From NCBI GenBank assembly GCA_045539425.1, contig JAZQFH010000009.1:1-32577 (forward strand): a DNA stretch of 32,577 nt, given 5' to 3'. The notes under the pieces were generated by a model. The model made no database searches and was not told the origin of the DNA. It saw only the letters and a list, made by a program, of their open reading frames with translations. Below are positions 7,295 to 14,763 of this stretch, one piece after another. A program made the translations under genes and the position numbers. The stretch is from RUG14871 sp045539425 (GTDB lineage: Bacteria; Bacillota_I; Bacilli_A; Erysipelotrichales; Erysipelotrichaceae). Position 1 is the first letter of the stretch. Each line of letters begins with the position of its first letter.

Positions 7295-8833
7295 ATGAAA
7301 AAACTTTGTATTGTGATATTAGGAATATTATTATCATGCAGCCTTTTCGGATGCGCAAAGAAGGAAGAGGTTCCGCAGGTAGAAATCGTTGATGATAACT
7401 ACCGGAATGTCTATGAGATCTTTGTGGCATCCTTCGCAGACTCTGATGGTGATCATATTGGTGATATCAACGGAGTCATCTCCAAGCTCGATTATATTCA
7501 GAAAATGGGCTATACGGCGATCTGGTTCATGCCGATTCACCCGTCTCCGTCCTATCACAAATATGACGTGACGGATTATTACAACATCGACAAGAGCTAC
7601 GGTACGCTGGAGGATTTCGATCATCTGATCGAGGAAGCCCATAAGCGTAACATCCATATCATCATCGACCTGGTCTTAAACCACACCTCCAGCAACCATC
7701 CGTGGTTTGTGAAAGCCAAGCAGGCTTTCCGTAACGGAACGGATTCGGAATATCTGAAGTGGTACAACTTTACAACGGAAGCCAAGAGCGGCTATACGCG
7801 CATCACGGACGGCAAGTACTATGAAGCACGGTTTGTGGATACGATGCCGGATCTCAATCTCGACAATCAGGAAGTGCGCGATGAGATTACGAAGATCTGT
7901 CAGTTCTGGATCGATCACGGGGTGGACGGCTTCCGTCTGGATGCGGTCACATCCTACTATACGGGAGACAATGCGGCCAATACGGCCTTCCTGAGCTGGA
8001 TCAACCGCATGATCAAGGGAATCAAGGAAGATGCCTACATCGTCGGGGAAGCCTGGACGGATGACACAACGATCAGCGGTTACTATACTTCCGGTGTGGA
8101 CTCCTTCTTCCATTTCTCCATGGCGCAGGCAGACGGCACGATCTGCCGGGCTCTGAAGGGCTCCACTCCGGCCACGACACTGAAGAACGCTTTGGAGAAT
8201 GCGCTGAAGCTCTCCAACGGGCACATCCCGGCAATGTTTCTGGATAACCACGATGTCAACCGTATTACGGGCGGCATCGGCAGAAGCGAGCTGAAGAAGC
8301 TGAAATTCGCCTATGGCTTACTGAGTCTCTTTAACGGCTGCACGTATACCTACTACGGGACGGAGATCGGCATGGTGGGAAGCGGAAGAGATGAGAACAA
8401 GCGGATCGCCATGTTGTGGAACAGCGATAAGATGGAAGATCTCTGCGCCAATCCGAAAAATACAAGCACGGCCGAATATGTCTACCCGGGCGTGGAGCAG
8501 CAGGATGCCGATGAGGATTCGCTGTTAAACTACCATAAGCTGATGAACTTCTACCGGAACCGTCATCCGGAGATTGCCAGAGGAGAGATGACATTCTATC
8601 CGTCGCTTCAGACCGCGAAACAGCTGGTTGTAAAGAAGACGTGGAATGAGAAGAGTGTCATCATCATCGTGAATCTGGACGGGGAAAACCGGGCAAATGT
8701 GAATGTTTCGGAATTTGAAGAACTCTATCCGCGTATTGATGCGGCCATGGTAAACTTTACGGATGAAATCAATGTCAAAGACGGGGTAATGGATCTGCCG
8801 CCATATGCGATTGCGATCCTTTATGCCGAATAA
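7295..8833 (+). CDS. Extracellular GH13 alpha-amylase-family lipoprotein
   Basis: A 512-residue lipoprotein, signal peptide then lipobox LFGC (C20). The GH13 motifs are all present: the loop DSDGDHIGDING (49-60), region I DLVLNH (125-130), region II GFRLDAV with nucleophile D216, region III VGEAW with acid/base E252, and region IV FLDNHD with stabiliser D320. The protein should hydrolyse alpha-1,4 or alpha-1,6 glucosidic bonds at the cell surface; alpha-amylase, neopullulanase and oligo-1,6-glucosidase activities cannot be separated by eye. It lies 77 bases after the ATPase gene and 13 bases before the GH53 gene. Ribosome site GGAGG stands seven bases before the ATG. The short C-terminal beta domain ends with the protein; no extra binding module is seen. 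Confidence 0.92.
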   Translation: MKKLCIVILGILLSCSLFGCAKKEEVPQVEIVDDNYRNVYEIFVASFADSDGDHIGDINGVISKLDYIQKMGYTAIWFMPIHPSPSYHKYDVTDYYNIDKSYGTLEDFDHLIEEAHKRNIHIIIDLVLNHTSSNHPWFVKAKQAFRNGTDSEYLKWYNFTTEAKSGYTRITDGKYYEARFVDTMPDLNLDNQEVRDEITKICQFWIDHGVDGFRLDAVTSYYTGDNAANTAFLSWINRMIKGIKEDAYIVGEAWTDDTTISGYYTSGVDSFFHFSMAQADGTICRALKGSTPATTLKNALENALKLSNGHIPAMFLDNHDVNRITGGIGRSELKKLKFAYGLLSLFNGCTYTYYGTEIGMVGSGRDENKRIAMLWNSDKMEDLCANPKNTSTAEYVYPGVEQQDADEDSLLNYHKLMNFYRNRHPEIARGEMTFYPSLQTAKQLVVKKTWNEKSVIIIVNLDGENRANVNVSEFEELYPRIDAAMVNFTDEINVKDGVMDLPPYAIAILYAE

Positions 8834-8846
8834 TACGGGAGCAGTT

Positions 8847-10796
8847 ATGAAAAAAGCAGTATTACTATGTATGATCCTCAGCCTGTTAACGGTATTTACA
8901 GGCTGTTCATCAAAGGAAAAAGTGGATGTGGTACAGGGTTCGGATACGCTGTATGTCAAAAAGCTGGATCTGAAGGAAGGCTTTATCAAAGGTGTGGATG
9001 TTTCCTCCGTTCTCTCTTTGGAAGAGAGCGGCGTGAAATTCTACGACTATGAAGGAAACGAGGCCGATATCTTCAAAACGCTGGCACAAAGCGGTGTCAA
9101 CTATATCCGGGTGAGGGTATGGAATAAGCCAAGCGATGCCAACGGAGACGGCTACGGCGGCGGGAACAACGATATCAACCGGGCTGTGGAGATCGGCAAG
9201 AGGGCCACGAAATACGGCATGAAGCTGTTGGTGGATTTCCACTATTCCGACTTCTGGGCGGACCCGGGCAAACAGATGGTCCCGAAGGAATGGAGCAAGA
9301 TGAGCCTGGAAGAAAAGGCTCCGGCGCTCTATGAATATACCAAAGCCTCTTTACAACAATTAAAGGATGCCAAGGTTGATGTCGGTATGGTGCAGATCGG
9401 AAACGAGACAAACGGCGCCATGTGCGGAGAAAAGACCTGGATGGGTGTCTGCACTTTGATGAAGGAAGGATCGAAAGCGGTCCGGGAAATCTTCCCGGAA
9501 GCGAAGGTGGCCGTGCATTTTGCCAATCCGGAAAACCAGAGCTATGAAAACTATGCCTCCAAGCTGGATTACTACAGCCTGGATTACGATGTCTTTGCGT
9601 CCAGCTACTACCCGTACTGGCACGGGACACTGGAGAACCTGATTTCGGAACTGGATAAGATCACCGATAAGTACGGCAAGGAAGTTATGGTCATGGAAAC
9701 TTCCTACGCCTATACGCCGGAAGATTCCGACTTCTTCGGTAATACGATCGGAGAGGGCAGCGCCGTTGTAAAGAATTATCCGTATACCGTTCAGGGGCAG
9801 GCCAACTGCATCATGGATACGATGGAAGCCGTCACAAAGATGAAAAACGGCATCGGGTTATGTTACTGGGAACCGGCCTGGATCACGGTCGGACAGAACT
9901 CCTATGAGGAAAACTTTGAAAAATGGGAGAAATACGGTTCCGGCTGGGCCAGCAGCTATGCCAGAGCGTATGATCCGACAGACGCCGGCAAGTACTACGG
10001 CGGCAGTGCGGTGGATAACCAGGCGCTCTTTGATAAAGACGGTCATCCGCTGGAATCGCTGAAGCTCTTTGCGCTTGCGGACAAGGGAAATGAAGTGACT
10101 CTGCAGGCAGATGCGATTGAGGATGTCACAATCTTCTGCGACCTGAATGATGAGATCGTTCTTCCGGAAAAGGTGAATGCCATCATGAACGACAACTCCA
10201 AGAAGGAAGTCGCCGTCGAGTGGAAGAATGTGGACTATAACGCCATGAAGAACGGCGGCGTGAACACATATGCGATCAAAGGAGAAGCAGACGGTAAGGA
10301 AGCGACCTGCTTTGTGAACATGATCGAATACAACTTCCTAAGCAACTACTCCTTTGAAGACGGGGAATGGGGTGCATGGAAGGTGAGTGATTACGGCAAG
10401 GCCGATCAGATCTTTGTGGAGGAAAAATCCACGGACTCCCTGACCGGCAAGTGGCACGGACACTTCTGGAGTGCCGCCAAGAATTCCGTCAACTTTGACT
10501 TAGAGCAGGAAGTGAAGGATCTGAAACCGGGTAAATACAAATATGCCATCTCCATCATGGGAGGCGATGCCGGGGAGACGGCTATCTATGCCTACGTGAA
10601 GATCAACGGCGATCTCTTTGCGACAAATGAAGGACACCTCACCGGTTACAACATGTGGGAGAAAATCAACGTGGCTCCGTTTGAGGTCACGGAAGGCGAT
10701 ATTGTCACGGTGGGAATTCATATCCAGTGTGCCGGCGAAGGCAACGGAGCCTGGGGCAAAATCGACGATGCGCTCTTGAATTCCGTGAAAGAATAG
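8847..10796 (+). CDS. Endo-beta-1,4-galactanase lipoprotein (GH53) with C-terminal carbohydrate-binding region
   Basis: A 649-residue lipoprotein with lipobox FTGC (C20). The GH53 barrel spans about residues 45-405: FIKGVDVSSV, GVNYIRVRVWN, LLVDFHYSDFWADPGKQ, acid/base E187 in QIGNETNGA and nucleophile E284 in VMVMETSYAYT. It is followed by an Ig-like linker domain (about 415-490) and a beta-sandwich of about 150 residues (NFLSNYSFEDG, ending WGKIDDALL) resembling CBM61-type galactan-binding modules. It would cut beta-1,4-galactan (arabinogalactan type I, pectin side chains) at the cell surface. An upstream in-frame ATG at 8805 lies inside the GH13 gene; the start at 8847 has GGGAG before it and begins a normal signal peptide. 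No GH42 or GH2 beta-galactosidase is in the window. Confidence 0.92.
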   Translation: MKKAVLLCMILSLLTVFTGCSSKEKVDVVQGSDTLYVKKLDLKEGFIKGVDVSSVLSLEESGVKFYDYEGNEADIFKTLAQSGVNYIRVRVWNKPSDANGDGYGGGNNDINRAVEIGKRATKYGMKLLVDFHYSDFWADPGKQMVPKEWSKMSLEEKAPALYEYTKASLQQLKDAKVDVGMVQIGNETNGAMCGEKTWMGVCTLMKEGSKAVREIFPEAKVAVHFANPENQSYENYASKLDYYSLDYDVFASSYYPYWHGTLENLISELDKITDKYGKEVMVMETSYAYTPEDSDFFGNTIGEGSAVVKNYPYTVQGQANCIMDTMEAVTKMKNGIGLCYWEPAWITVGQNSYEENFEKWEKYGSGWASSYARAYDPTDAGKYYGGSAVDNQALFDKDGHPLESLKLFALADKGNEVTLQADAIEDVTIFCDLNDEIVLPEKVNAIMNDNSKKEVAVEWKNVDYNAMKNGGVNTYAIKGEADGKEATCFVNMIEYNFLSNYSFEDGEWGAWKVSDYGKADQIFVEEKSTDSLTGKWHGHFWSAAKNSVNFDLEQEVKDLKPGKYKYAISIMGGDAGETAIYAYVKINGDLFATNEGHLTGYNMWEKINVAPFEVTEGDIVTVGIHIQCAGEGNGAWGKIDDALLNSVKE

Positions 10797-10805
10797 AGAA
10801 AAAGA

Positions 10806-10836
10806 AAAACGGACGGTTCAAACAACCGTCCGTTTT
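10806..10836. terminator. Bidirectional rho-independent terminator
   Basis: AAAACGGACGGTT and AACCGTCCGTTTT form a perfect 13-base stem with a five-base loop. The T-tract on one strand and the A-tract on the other allow use in both directions. It closes the carbohydrate operon and the convergent small membrane-protein gene. Confidence 0.9.
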
Positions 10837-10850
10837 AAGCGTTTCCTCAA

Positions 10851-11084
10851 TTATTTAATCAGCTTAAACCACAGTAAGCAGGTAACGACGATACCGCAGA
10901 TGCAGTAGATACGTACCAGCCACATGCATAATTTGATCAGCCAGCCGACAAGAGGCAGCCAGCCTAAGATTGCAGATGCAAGCGGGCCGACTAACCATCC
11001 AACCACGAAATAGATGGCGATCGCTGCGATCATGTGGGATAAACTTTTCTGTCCGGAAACGGATAATGGAAAATACTGACCCAT
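10851..11084 (-). CDS. Small integral membrane protein, unknown function
   Basis: A 77-residue protein with two or three closely spaced hydrophobic segments: about 17-36 (HMIAAIAIYFVVGWLVGPLA), 38-52 and 55-75 (YCICGIVVTCLLWF). It has no recognised family motif. A good ribosome site (AGAGAGG) precedes the ATG on the minus strand, and a near-consensus promoter lies upstream, which supports a real gene. It is followed by a bidirectional terminator and so is transcribed alone. Confidence 0.75.
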   Translation of the reverse strand: MGQYFPLSVSGQKSLSHMIAAIAIYFVVGWLVGPLASAILGWLPLVGWLIKLCMWLVRIYCICGIVVTCLLWFKLIK

Positions 11085-11108
11085 ATTACATACCTCTCTT
11101 CATAAAAA

Positions 11109-11136
11109 ATTATATAACGCCTCTGCCGATTGTCAA
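11109..11136 (-). promoter_or_regulatory. Promoter of the small membrane-protein gene
   Basis: Read on the minus strand, TTGACA (11131-11136) and TATAAT (11109-11114) are both perfect consensus hexamers, separated by 16 bases. The start codon follows about 25 bases after the -10. Confidence 0.8.
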
Positions 11137-11224
11137 ATTTGAGGCATATAAGATGCATCATTGAGGAACTAAGATGCCAGGAACGGTGGAGAATTCAGCA
11201 TTTTTTGTGTATTATTAAGGTGTC

Positions 11225-12790
11225 ATGTTACGGATTGAGAATATAAAAATCTTTGAAGATCTGAGCGATGCGGAAGTCAAAACCGGAGCTCTGAAAAAAG
11301 CGGGAATCCGTGCGGAGGATGTCCGGAGCATCCGCATCGTGAAAAAGTCGATTGACGCCAGAGATAAAAAGCAGGTGCACTACACCTATGCTTTTGATGT
11401 GGAAGTGAAAAATGAAAGCCGCTATCCGAAAGTCAAAAAGGTTCCCGCTTTCAAAGAAGAACAGCTGAGCGTGAATCGCAATTCCCCATACCGTCCAGTC
11501 ATTGTCGGCAGCGGCCCGGCCGGGCTGTTCTGCGCCTTGCGGCTGGCGGAATACGGGATTCCGTCTGTGATTCTTGAGCGCGGAGACTGCGTGGAGAAGC
11601 GGCAGAACTATGTAAAAGAATACCGTGAGGCGGGAAAGCTGAATGAGAAATGCAACGTTCAGTTCGGGGAAGGCGGCGCCGGAACATTCTCCGACGGAAA
11701 GCTGACGACCGGAATCAGCTCCTCCTATATTCAAAAGGTACTGAAATGGTTTTACGAGTTCGGGGCACCGGAAGAGGTGACCTATCTCTCGCATCCGCAT
11801 ATCGGAACGGATAACCTGATCCATATTCTGAAAAACATCCGGATGTATCTGGAAGAGAGGGGCTGCACCTACTATTTCAATACGCAGTTTACTTCCTTTG
11901 AAGAAAAGAATGGAGTCCTGAGGATTCATTGTGATACCGGCTTGACATTAGAGACGGATGCACTGGTACTGGCTATCGGGCACTCCGCCAGGGATACGCT
12001 GCGCTATCTGTGTGAAAGACAGATGGAAATGCATGCGAAAAACTTTGCGGTGGGAATCCGATGCGAGCATTTGCAGAGTGAGATCAACAAGGCACAGTAT
12101 GGCACGGAAACGAAACTGAAGCTGCCGGCTGCGGAATATAAACTCGTCTATCATGATCCCGACAGCGGCAGGGCCTGTTACAGCTTCTGTATGTGCCCGG
12201 GCGGAGAAGTCATTGCCTCCTCGAGTGAGGACGGACATCTGGTGACCAACGGCATGAGCAATTTCAAACGGGACGGCGTCAATGCCAATGCGGCACTGCT
12301 TGTCAATGTGACGGTGGACGATCTGAAAAGCGATGATCCTCTTGCGGGAATCCGCTATCAGGAAGAGCTGGAAGAAAAAGCTTACAGACTGGGTGGCAGT
12401 AACCATTATGCGCCGGTGCAGCGTCTGGAAGATTTCATGAAGAATCAGCCAAGCGACCATATCGGTAAGGTAGTACCGACCTATAAGCCGGGAGTTACCC
12501 TTTGCGATCTGAATACCATTTTGCCCAAATATGTGGCAGAAACCTTGAAAAAAGGCTTTGTATACTTTGATAAACGAATCCACGGCTTTGCGGATCCGGA
12601 TACCATCCTGACGGGACTGGAAACACGGACATCCTCTCCGGTAAGTATTGTAAGGAATGAATCTTTGCAGTCCACAATACCGCAGATCTATCCCTGCGGA
12701 GAAGGAGCGGGGTACGCCGGAGGCATTACCAGTGCCGCGGTGGACGGCATCAAGGTTGCCAACAGTATTATTGAAAACGGTTCATATTGA
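11225..12790 (+). CDS. FAD-dependent oxidoreductase, COG2509 type
   Basis: A 521-residue soluble flavoprotein. The FAD-binding Rossmann motif is VIVGSGPAGLFCALRLAEYG (92-111), followed by the ribose-binding acidic residue in ILERG (E118). The stretch QFGEGGAGTFSDGKLTTG at about 147-164 and the end PCGEGAGYAGGITSAAVDG are hallmarks of this uncharacterised dehydrogenase family. The N-terminal 85 residues form the small lead domain usual in the family. No physiological substrate is known with certainty. A short leader with AAGGTG precedes the ATG, and a TATTAT-like -10 lies just upstream. It stands alone between two terminators, so context gives no pathway. Confidence 0.88.
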   Translation: MLRIENIKIFEDLSDAEVKTGALKKAGIRAEDVRSIRIVKKSIDARDKKQVHYTYAFDVEVKNESRYPKVKKVPAFKEEQLSVNRNSPYRPVIVGSGPAGLFCALRLAEYGIPSVILERGDCVEKRQNYVKEYREAGKLNEKCNVQFGEGGAGTFSDGKLTTGISSSYIQKVLKWFYEFGAPEEVTYLSHPHIGTDNLIHILKNIRMYLEERGCTYYFNTQFTSFEEKNGVLRIHCDTGLTLETDALVLAIGHSARDTLRYLCERQMEMHAKNFAVGIRCEHLQSEINKAQYGTETKLKLPAAEYKLVYHDPDSGRACYSFCMCPGGEVIASSSEDGHLVTNGMSNFKRDGVNANAALLVNVTVDDLKSDDPLAGIRYQEELEEKAYRLGGSNHYAPVQRLEDFMKNQPSDHIGKVVPTYKPGVTLCDLNTILPKYVAETLKKGFVYFDKRIHGFADPDTILTGLETRTSSPVSIVRNESLQSTIPQIYPCGEGAGYAGGITSAAVDGIKVANSIIENGSY

Positions 12791-12796
12791 TTCTAA

Positions 12797-12825
12797 AAGC
12801 CTCAGGTGATTGGCCTGAGGTTTTT
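12797..12825 (+). terminator. Rho-independent terminator after the FAD protein gene
   Basis: CCTCAGG (12800-12806) pairs with CCTGAGG (12814-12820), loop of seven bases, directly followed by TTTTT. The repeat array begins six bases after the T-tract. Confidence 0.88.
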
Positions 12826-12830
12826 CTATC

Positions 12831-12962
12831 CTTTGAAAAATGACAGAGATCTACCTCGGAATCCTTTGAAAAATGACATAAATGTGAGCTATAAACCTTT
12901 TAAAAATGACAAATAATAATGATAAAATCATTTGAAAAATGACAGAAGGATATTATAATAGG
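12831..12962 (+). repeat. Array of four 15-bp direct repeats at exact 33-bp period
   Basis: CTTTGAAAAATGACA occurs at 12831-12845 and 12864-12878. One-mismatch forms follow at 12897-12911 (CTTTTAAAAATGACA) and 12930-12944 (ATTTGAAAAATGACA). The starts are 33, 33 and 33 bases apart. Three of the four copies are preceded by ATC, so the conserved unit is about 18 bp. The 18-base gaps between cores have unrelated sequences, so selection seems to hold both the motif and its spacing. Thirty-three bases is close to three helical turns, placing all copies on nearly the same face. The array fills the space between a terminator and the AAA ATPase gene, and its last copy overlaps that gene's -35 region. 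A protein-binding operator array is the best reading; its ligand is unknown. Confidence 0.93.
12931..12959 (+). promoter_or_regulatory. Promoter of the AAA ATPase gene, overlapped by repeat 4
   Basis: A consensus -10 TATAAT lies at 12954-12959. The hexamer 17 bases upstream is TTTGAA (12931-12936), or TTGAAA with 16-base spacing, both inside the fourth repeat. A protein bound to the array would therefore cover or touch the RNA polymerase -35 contact. The ATG follows 21 bases after the -10, with AAGGAGG between. Confidence 0.72.
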
Positions 12963-12979
12963 ATTGAAGGAGGCCGGAA

Positions 12980-14404
12980 ATGTTACAGAGGAAGATAATG
13001 CAGACGCTGGCGGAATGGAAAGCGAGACAGAATCACTATCCGCTAATCGTAAGGGGACTGCGTCAGATTGGAAAAACTTATACGGTCAGGGAATTTGGAA
13101 AACAGTACTATAAACATGTAGTATATGTTGACCTGAGAGAAAACAGGGAAATCCACCGCGCATTTGAAGGAAACTTTAATGTGAATGAGATGGTGATGAC
13201 CATTACACTGAATGACGCTGCAGCTACTTTTGTCCCAGGAGAAACGCTTCTGATTCTTGATGAAATTCAGGACTGTCCCAATGCCCGCAGTTCTCTGAAA
13301 TACTGGGCGCTGGACGGAAGATATGATGTCATCGCTACAGGCAGTTTTCTGGGTGTCAGAGGATTCCGACAGGCATATAAAAGAGGAATTCCGGTTGGCT
13401 ATGAGGAGCAGATTACCATGTATCCGCTGACGTTTCTGGAATTTCTGACAAATATGAATGTCGATCCGGATGCAGTGGACTTTGTTCGAAAGCAGATACA
13501 AAACCGCAGCACGATTCCACAGGCGATGCATGATATACTTAGAAAGTATTACCTCCAGTATCTCGTTGTCGGCGGAATGCCGGAGGCAGTGAATGTTTTT
13601 CTGGAAACGCATGACATGAATCAGGTGAGAAGGGTTCAGAGAAAGATTCTGGAATCTGTCCGCGATGATTTTGGCAGATATGTGGATGCATCGGGAAATG
13701 ACAGAATCAACGAATCGCTGAAACTGAGGGCAGAGGCGTGCCTGGATTCTTTGCCGATGCAGCTGTCAAAAGACTATAAAAAATTCCAGTATAGCCTTGT
13801 ACGTTCCAGCGGTCACTCGCCGGAAAAAGCGGAAGGCTTGCAGTATCTTTTAGACATGGGCCTGGTATATAAATCTTACAATGTCCGGGAAATATCATCA
13901 CCGCTGTCCGCAAACCGTATTGATACCGAATTCAAACTGTTTCTTGCAGATACCGGCTTATTAATATCCATGCTGGATGAAGGTACGGCAGCACAGGTAA
14001 TCAATGGGGACCTGAGCGCCTACAAAGGGGCGATTGCTGAAAATATGGTAGCTTCCATCTTAAAGGCAGACGGTTGTGATTTATATTATTATCATGCTCC
14101 GAGCGGCTCTCCGGAACTGGACTTTATTTATTCCGATGATGGAGTTGCGACGATTATCGAATGCAAATCCACGAATAACAGAGCAACCAGCATGAAATAT
14201 GTCCTGGCAAATCCGCAGAAATACGGTGTTCATCCGGCAGTGAAAATTGCCGACGCTAATGTCGGGACCGGAGACGGATTTGTTACTTTACCTCTTTATG
14301 CACTTGGCTTTCTGGTGAATGAAGAGAAGTCTTTTAAGGTTGAAGATGAGACTGCAGCTTTCAATGAGGCCTATCGCAGAATCAGAGAAAGCGAAGAAAA
14401 ATAA
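12980..14404 (+). CDS. AAA ATPase with DUF4143 / PD-(D/E)XK-like C-terminal domain
   Basis: A 474-residue protein. The N-terminal ATPase has Walker A GLRQIGKT (26-33) and Walker B LLILDEIQ (D94, E95). A middle region (about 215-300) resembles the winged-helix part of this family. The C-terminal DUF4143 domain contains PELDF (E379, D381) and IIECKS (E394, K396), the residue pattern of the PD-(D/E)XK nuclease fold, so all expected acidic and lysine positions are present. Cellular function of the family is unknown; such genes are common and often present in many copies in gut anaerobes. The upstream 33-bp repeat array and promoter overlap suggest autoregulation through its own DNA-binding region (inference). 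AAGGAGG supports the start. No terminator separates it from the next gene 20 bases downstream. Confidence 0.9.
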   Translation: MLQRKIMQTLAEWKARQNHYPLIVRGLRQIGKTYTVREFGKQYYKHVVYVDLRENREIHRAFEGNFNVNEMVMTITLNDAAATFVPGETLLILDEIQDCPNARSSLKYWALDGRYDVIATGSFLGVRGFRQAYKRGIPVGYEEQITMYPLTFLEFLTNMNVDPDAVDFVRKQIQNRSTIPQAMHDILRKYYLQYLVVGGMPEAVNVFLETHDMNQVRRVQRKILESVRDDFGRYVDASGNDRINESLKLRAEACLDSLPMQLSKDYKKFQYSLVRSSGHSPEKAEGLQYLLDMGLVYKSYNVREISSPLSANRIDTEFKLFLADTGLLISMLDEGTAAQVINGDLSAYKGAIAENMVASILKADGCDLYYYHAPSGSPELDFIYSDDGVATIIECKSTNNRATSMKYVLANPQKYGVHPAVKIADANVGTGDGFVTLPLYALGFLVNEEKSFKVEDETAAFNEAYRRIRESEEK

Positions 14405-14424
14405 AAAGAAAGAAGGAAAAGTCT

Positions 14425-14760
14425 ATGGCAAAATATGAAGTGGAATTCAGCGGAGAATTTGATGAAGTGCTGAACTATGTGGTGGAAGGAATCCTGAACG
14501 GGAGCCTGAGCGCCACTTTGGAAGATTCCAGTGACTTCTTCGGTCAGGGAAGCCGCTGTTCCGTGAGAGTGTTTGAACGTTATTCCATGTTCGGGAAAAA
14601 CCGTGTCAGCATGTCTCTGACGCTGTTTGAAGCAGACGGAGTGATTTCGCTGAGTGCGATTACTTCCGGCGGATCCCAGGCGATGTTCTGGAAACTGAAT
14701 ACGTTCGGAGAAGAAGCTTTTCTGGATAAATTGGTACAGTTAATGGAAAGTAGAGGATAA
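14425..14760 (+). CDS. Small protein resembling the DUF6054 family
   Basis: A 111-residue soluble protein with no signal or membrane segment. Features are a start MAKYEVEFSGEFDEV, a central RCSVRVFERYSMFGKNRVSMS, and an ending SAITSGGSQAMFWK then NTFGEEAFLDKL. To my recollection this matches the short DUF6054 family, whose role is unknown. AAGGAAAAG precedes the ATG. It lies three bases before the TldD gene, so it is very likely co-transcribed with the protease pair. A partner or substrate role for that pair is only a guess from position. Confidence 0.75.
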   Translation: MAKYEVEFSGEFDEVLNYVVEGILNGSLSATLEDSSDFFGQGSRCSVRVFERYSMFGKNRVSMSLTLFEADGVISLSAITSGGSQAMFWKLNTFGEEAFLDKLVQLMESRG

Positions 14761-14763
14761 GGT

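Noticed and set aside
7676..8251. A 191-codon minus-strand open frame inside the GH13 gene
   Set aside because: The plus strand encodes all GH13 catalytic motifs here; the antisense frame has no start signal.
11228..11929. A 233-codon minus-strand open frame opposite the FAD protein gene
   Set aside because: It mirrors the coding frame of a well-supported flavoprotein, has no ribosome site and no family features.
12831..12962. A CRISPR array
   Set aside because: Repeats are only 15-18 bp with 15-18 bp gaps, have no palindromic ends, and no cas gene is near; the overlap with a promoter fits an operator array better.
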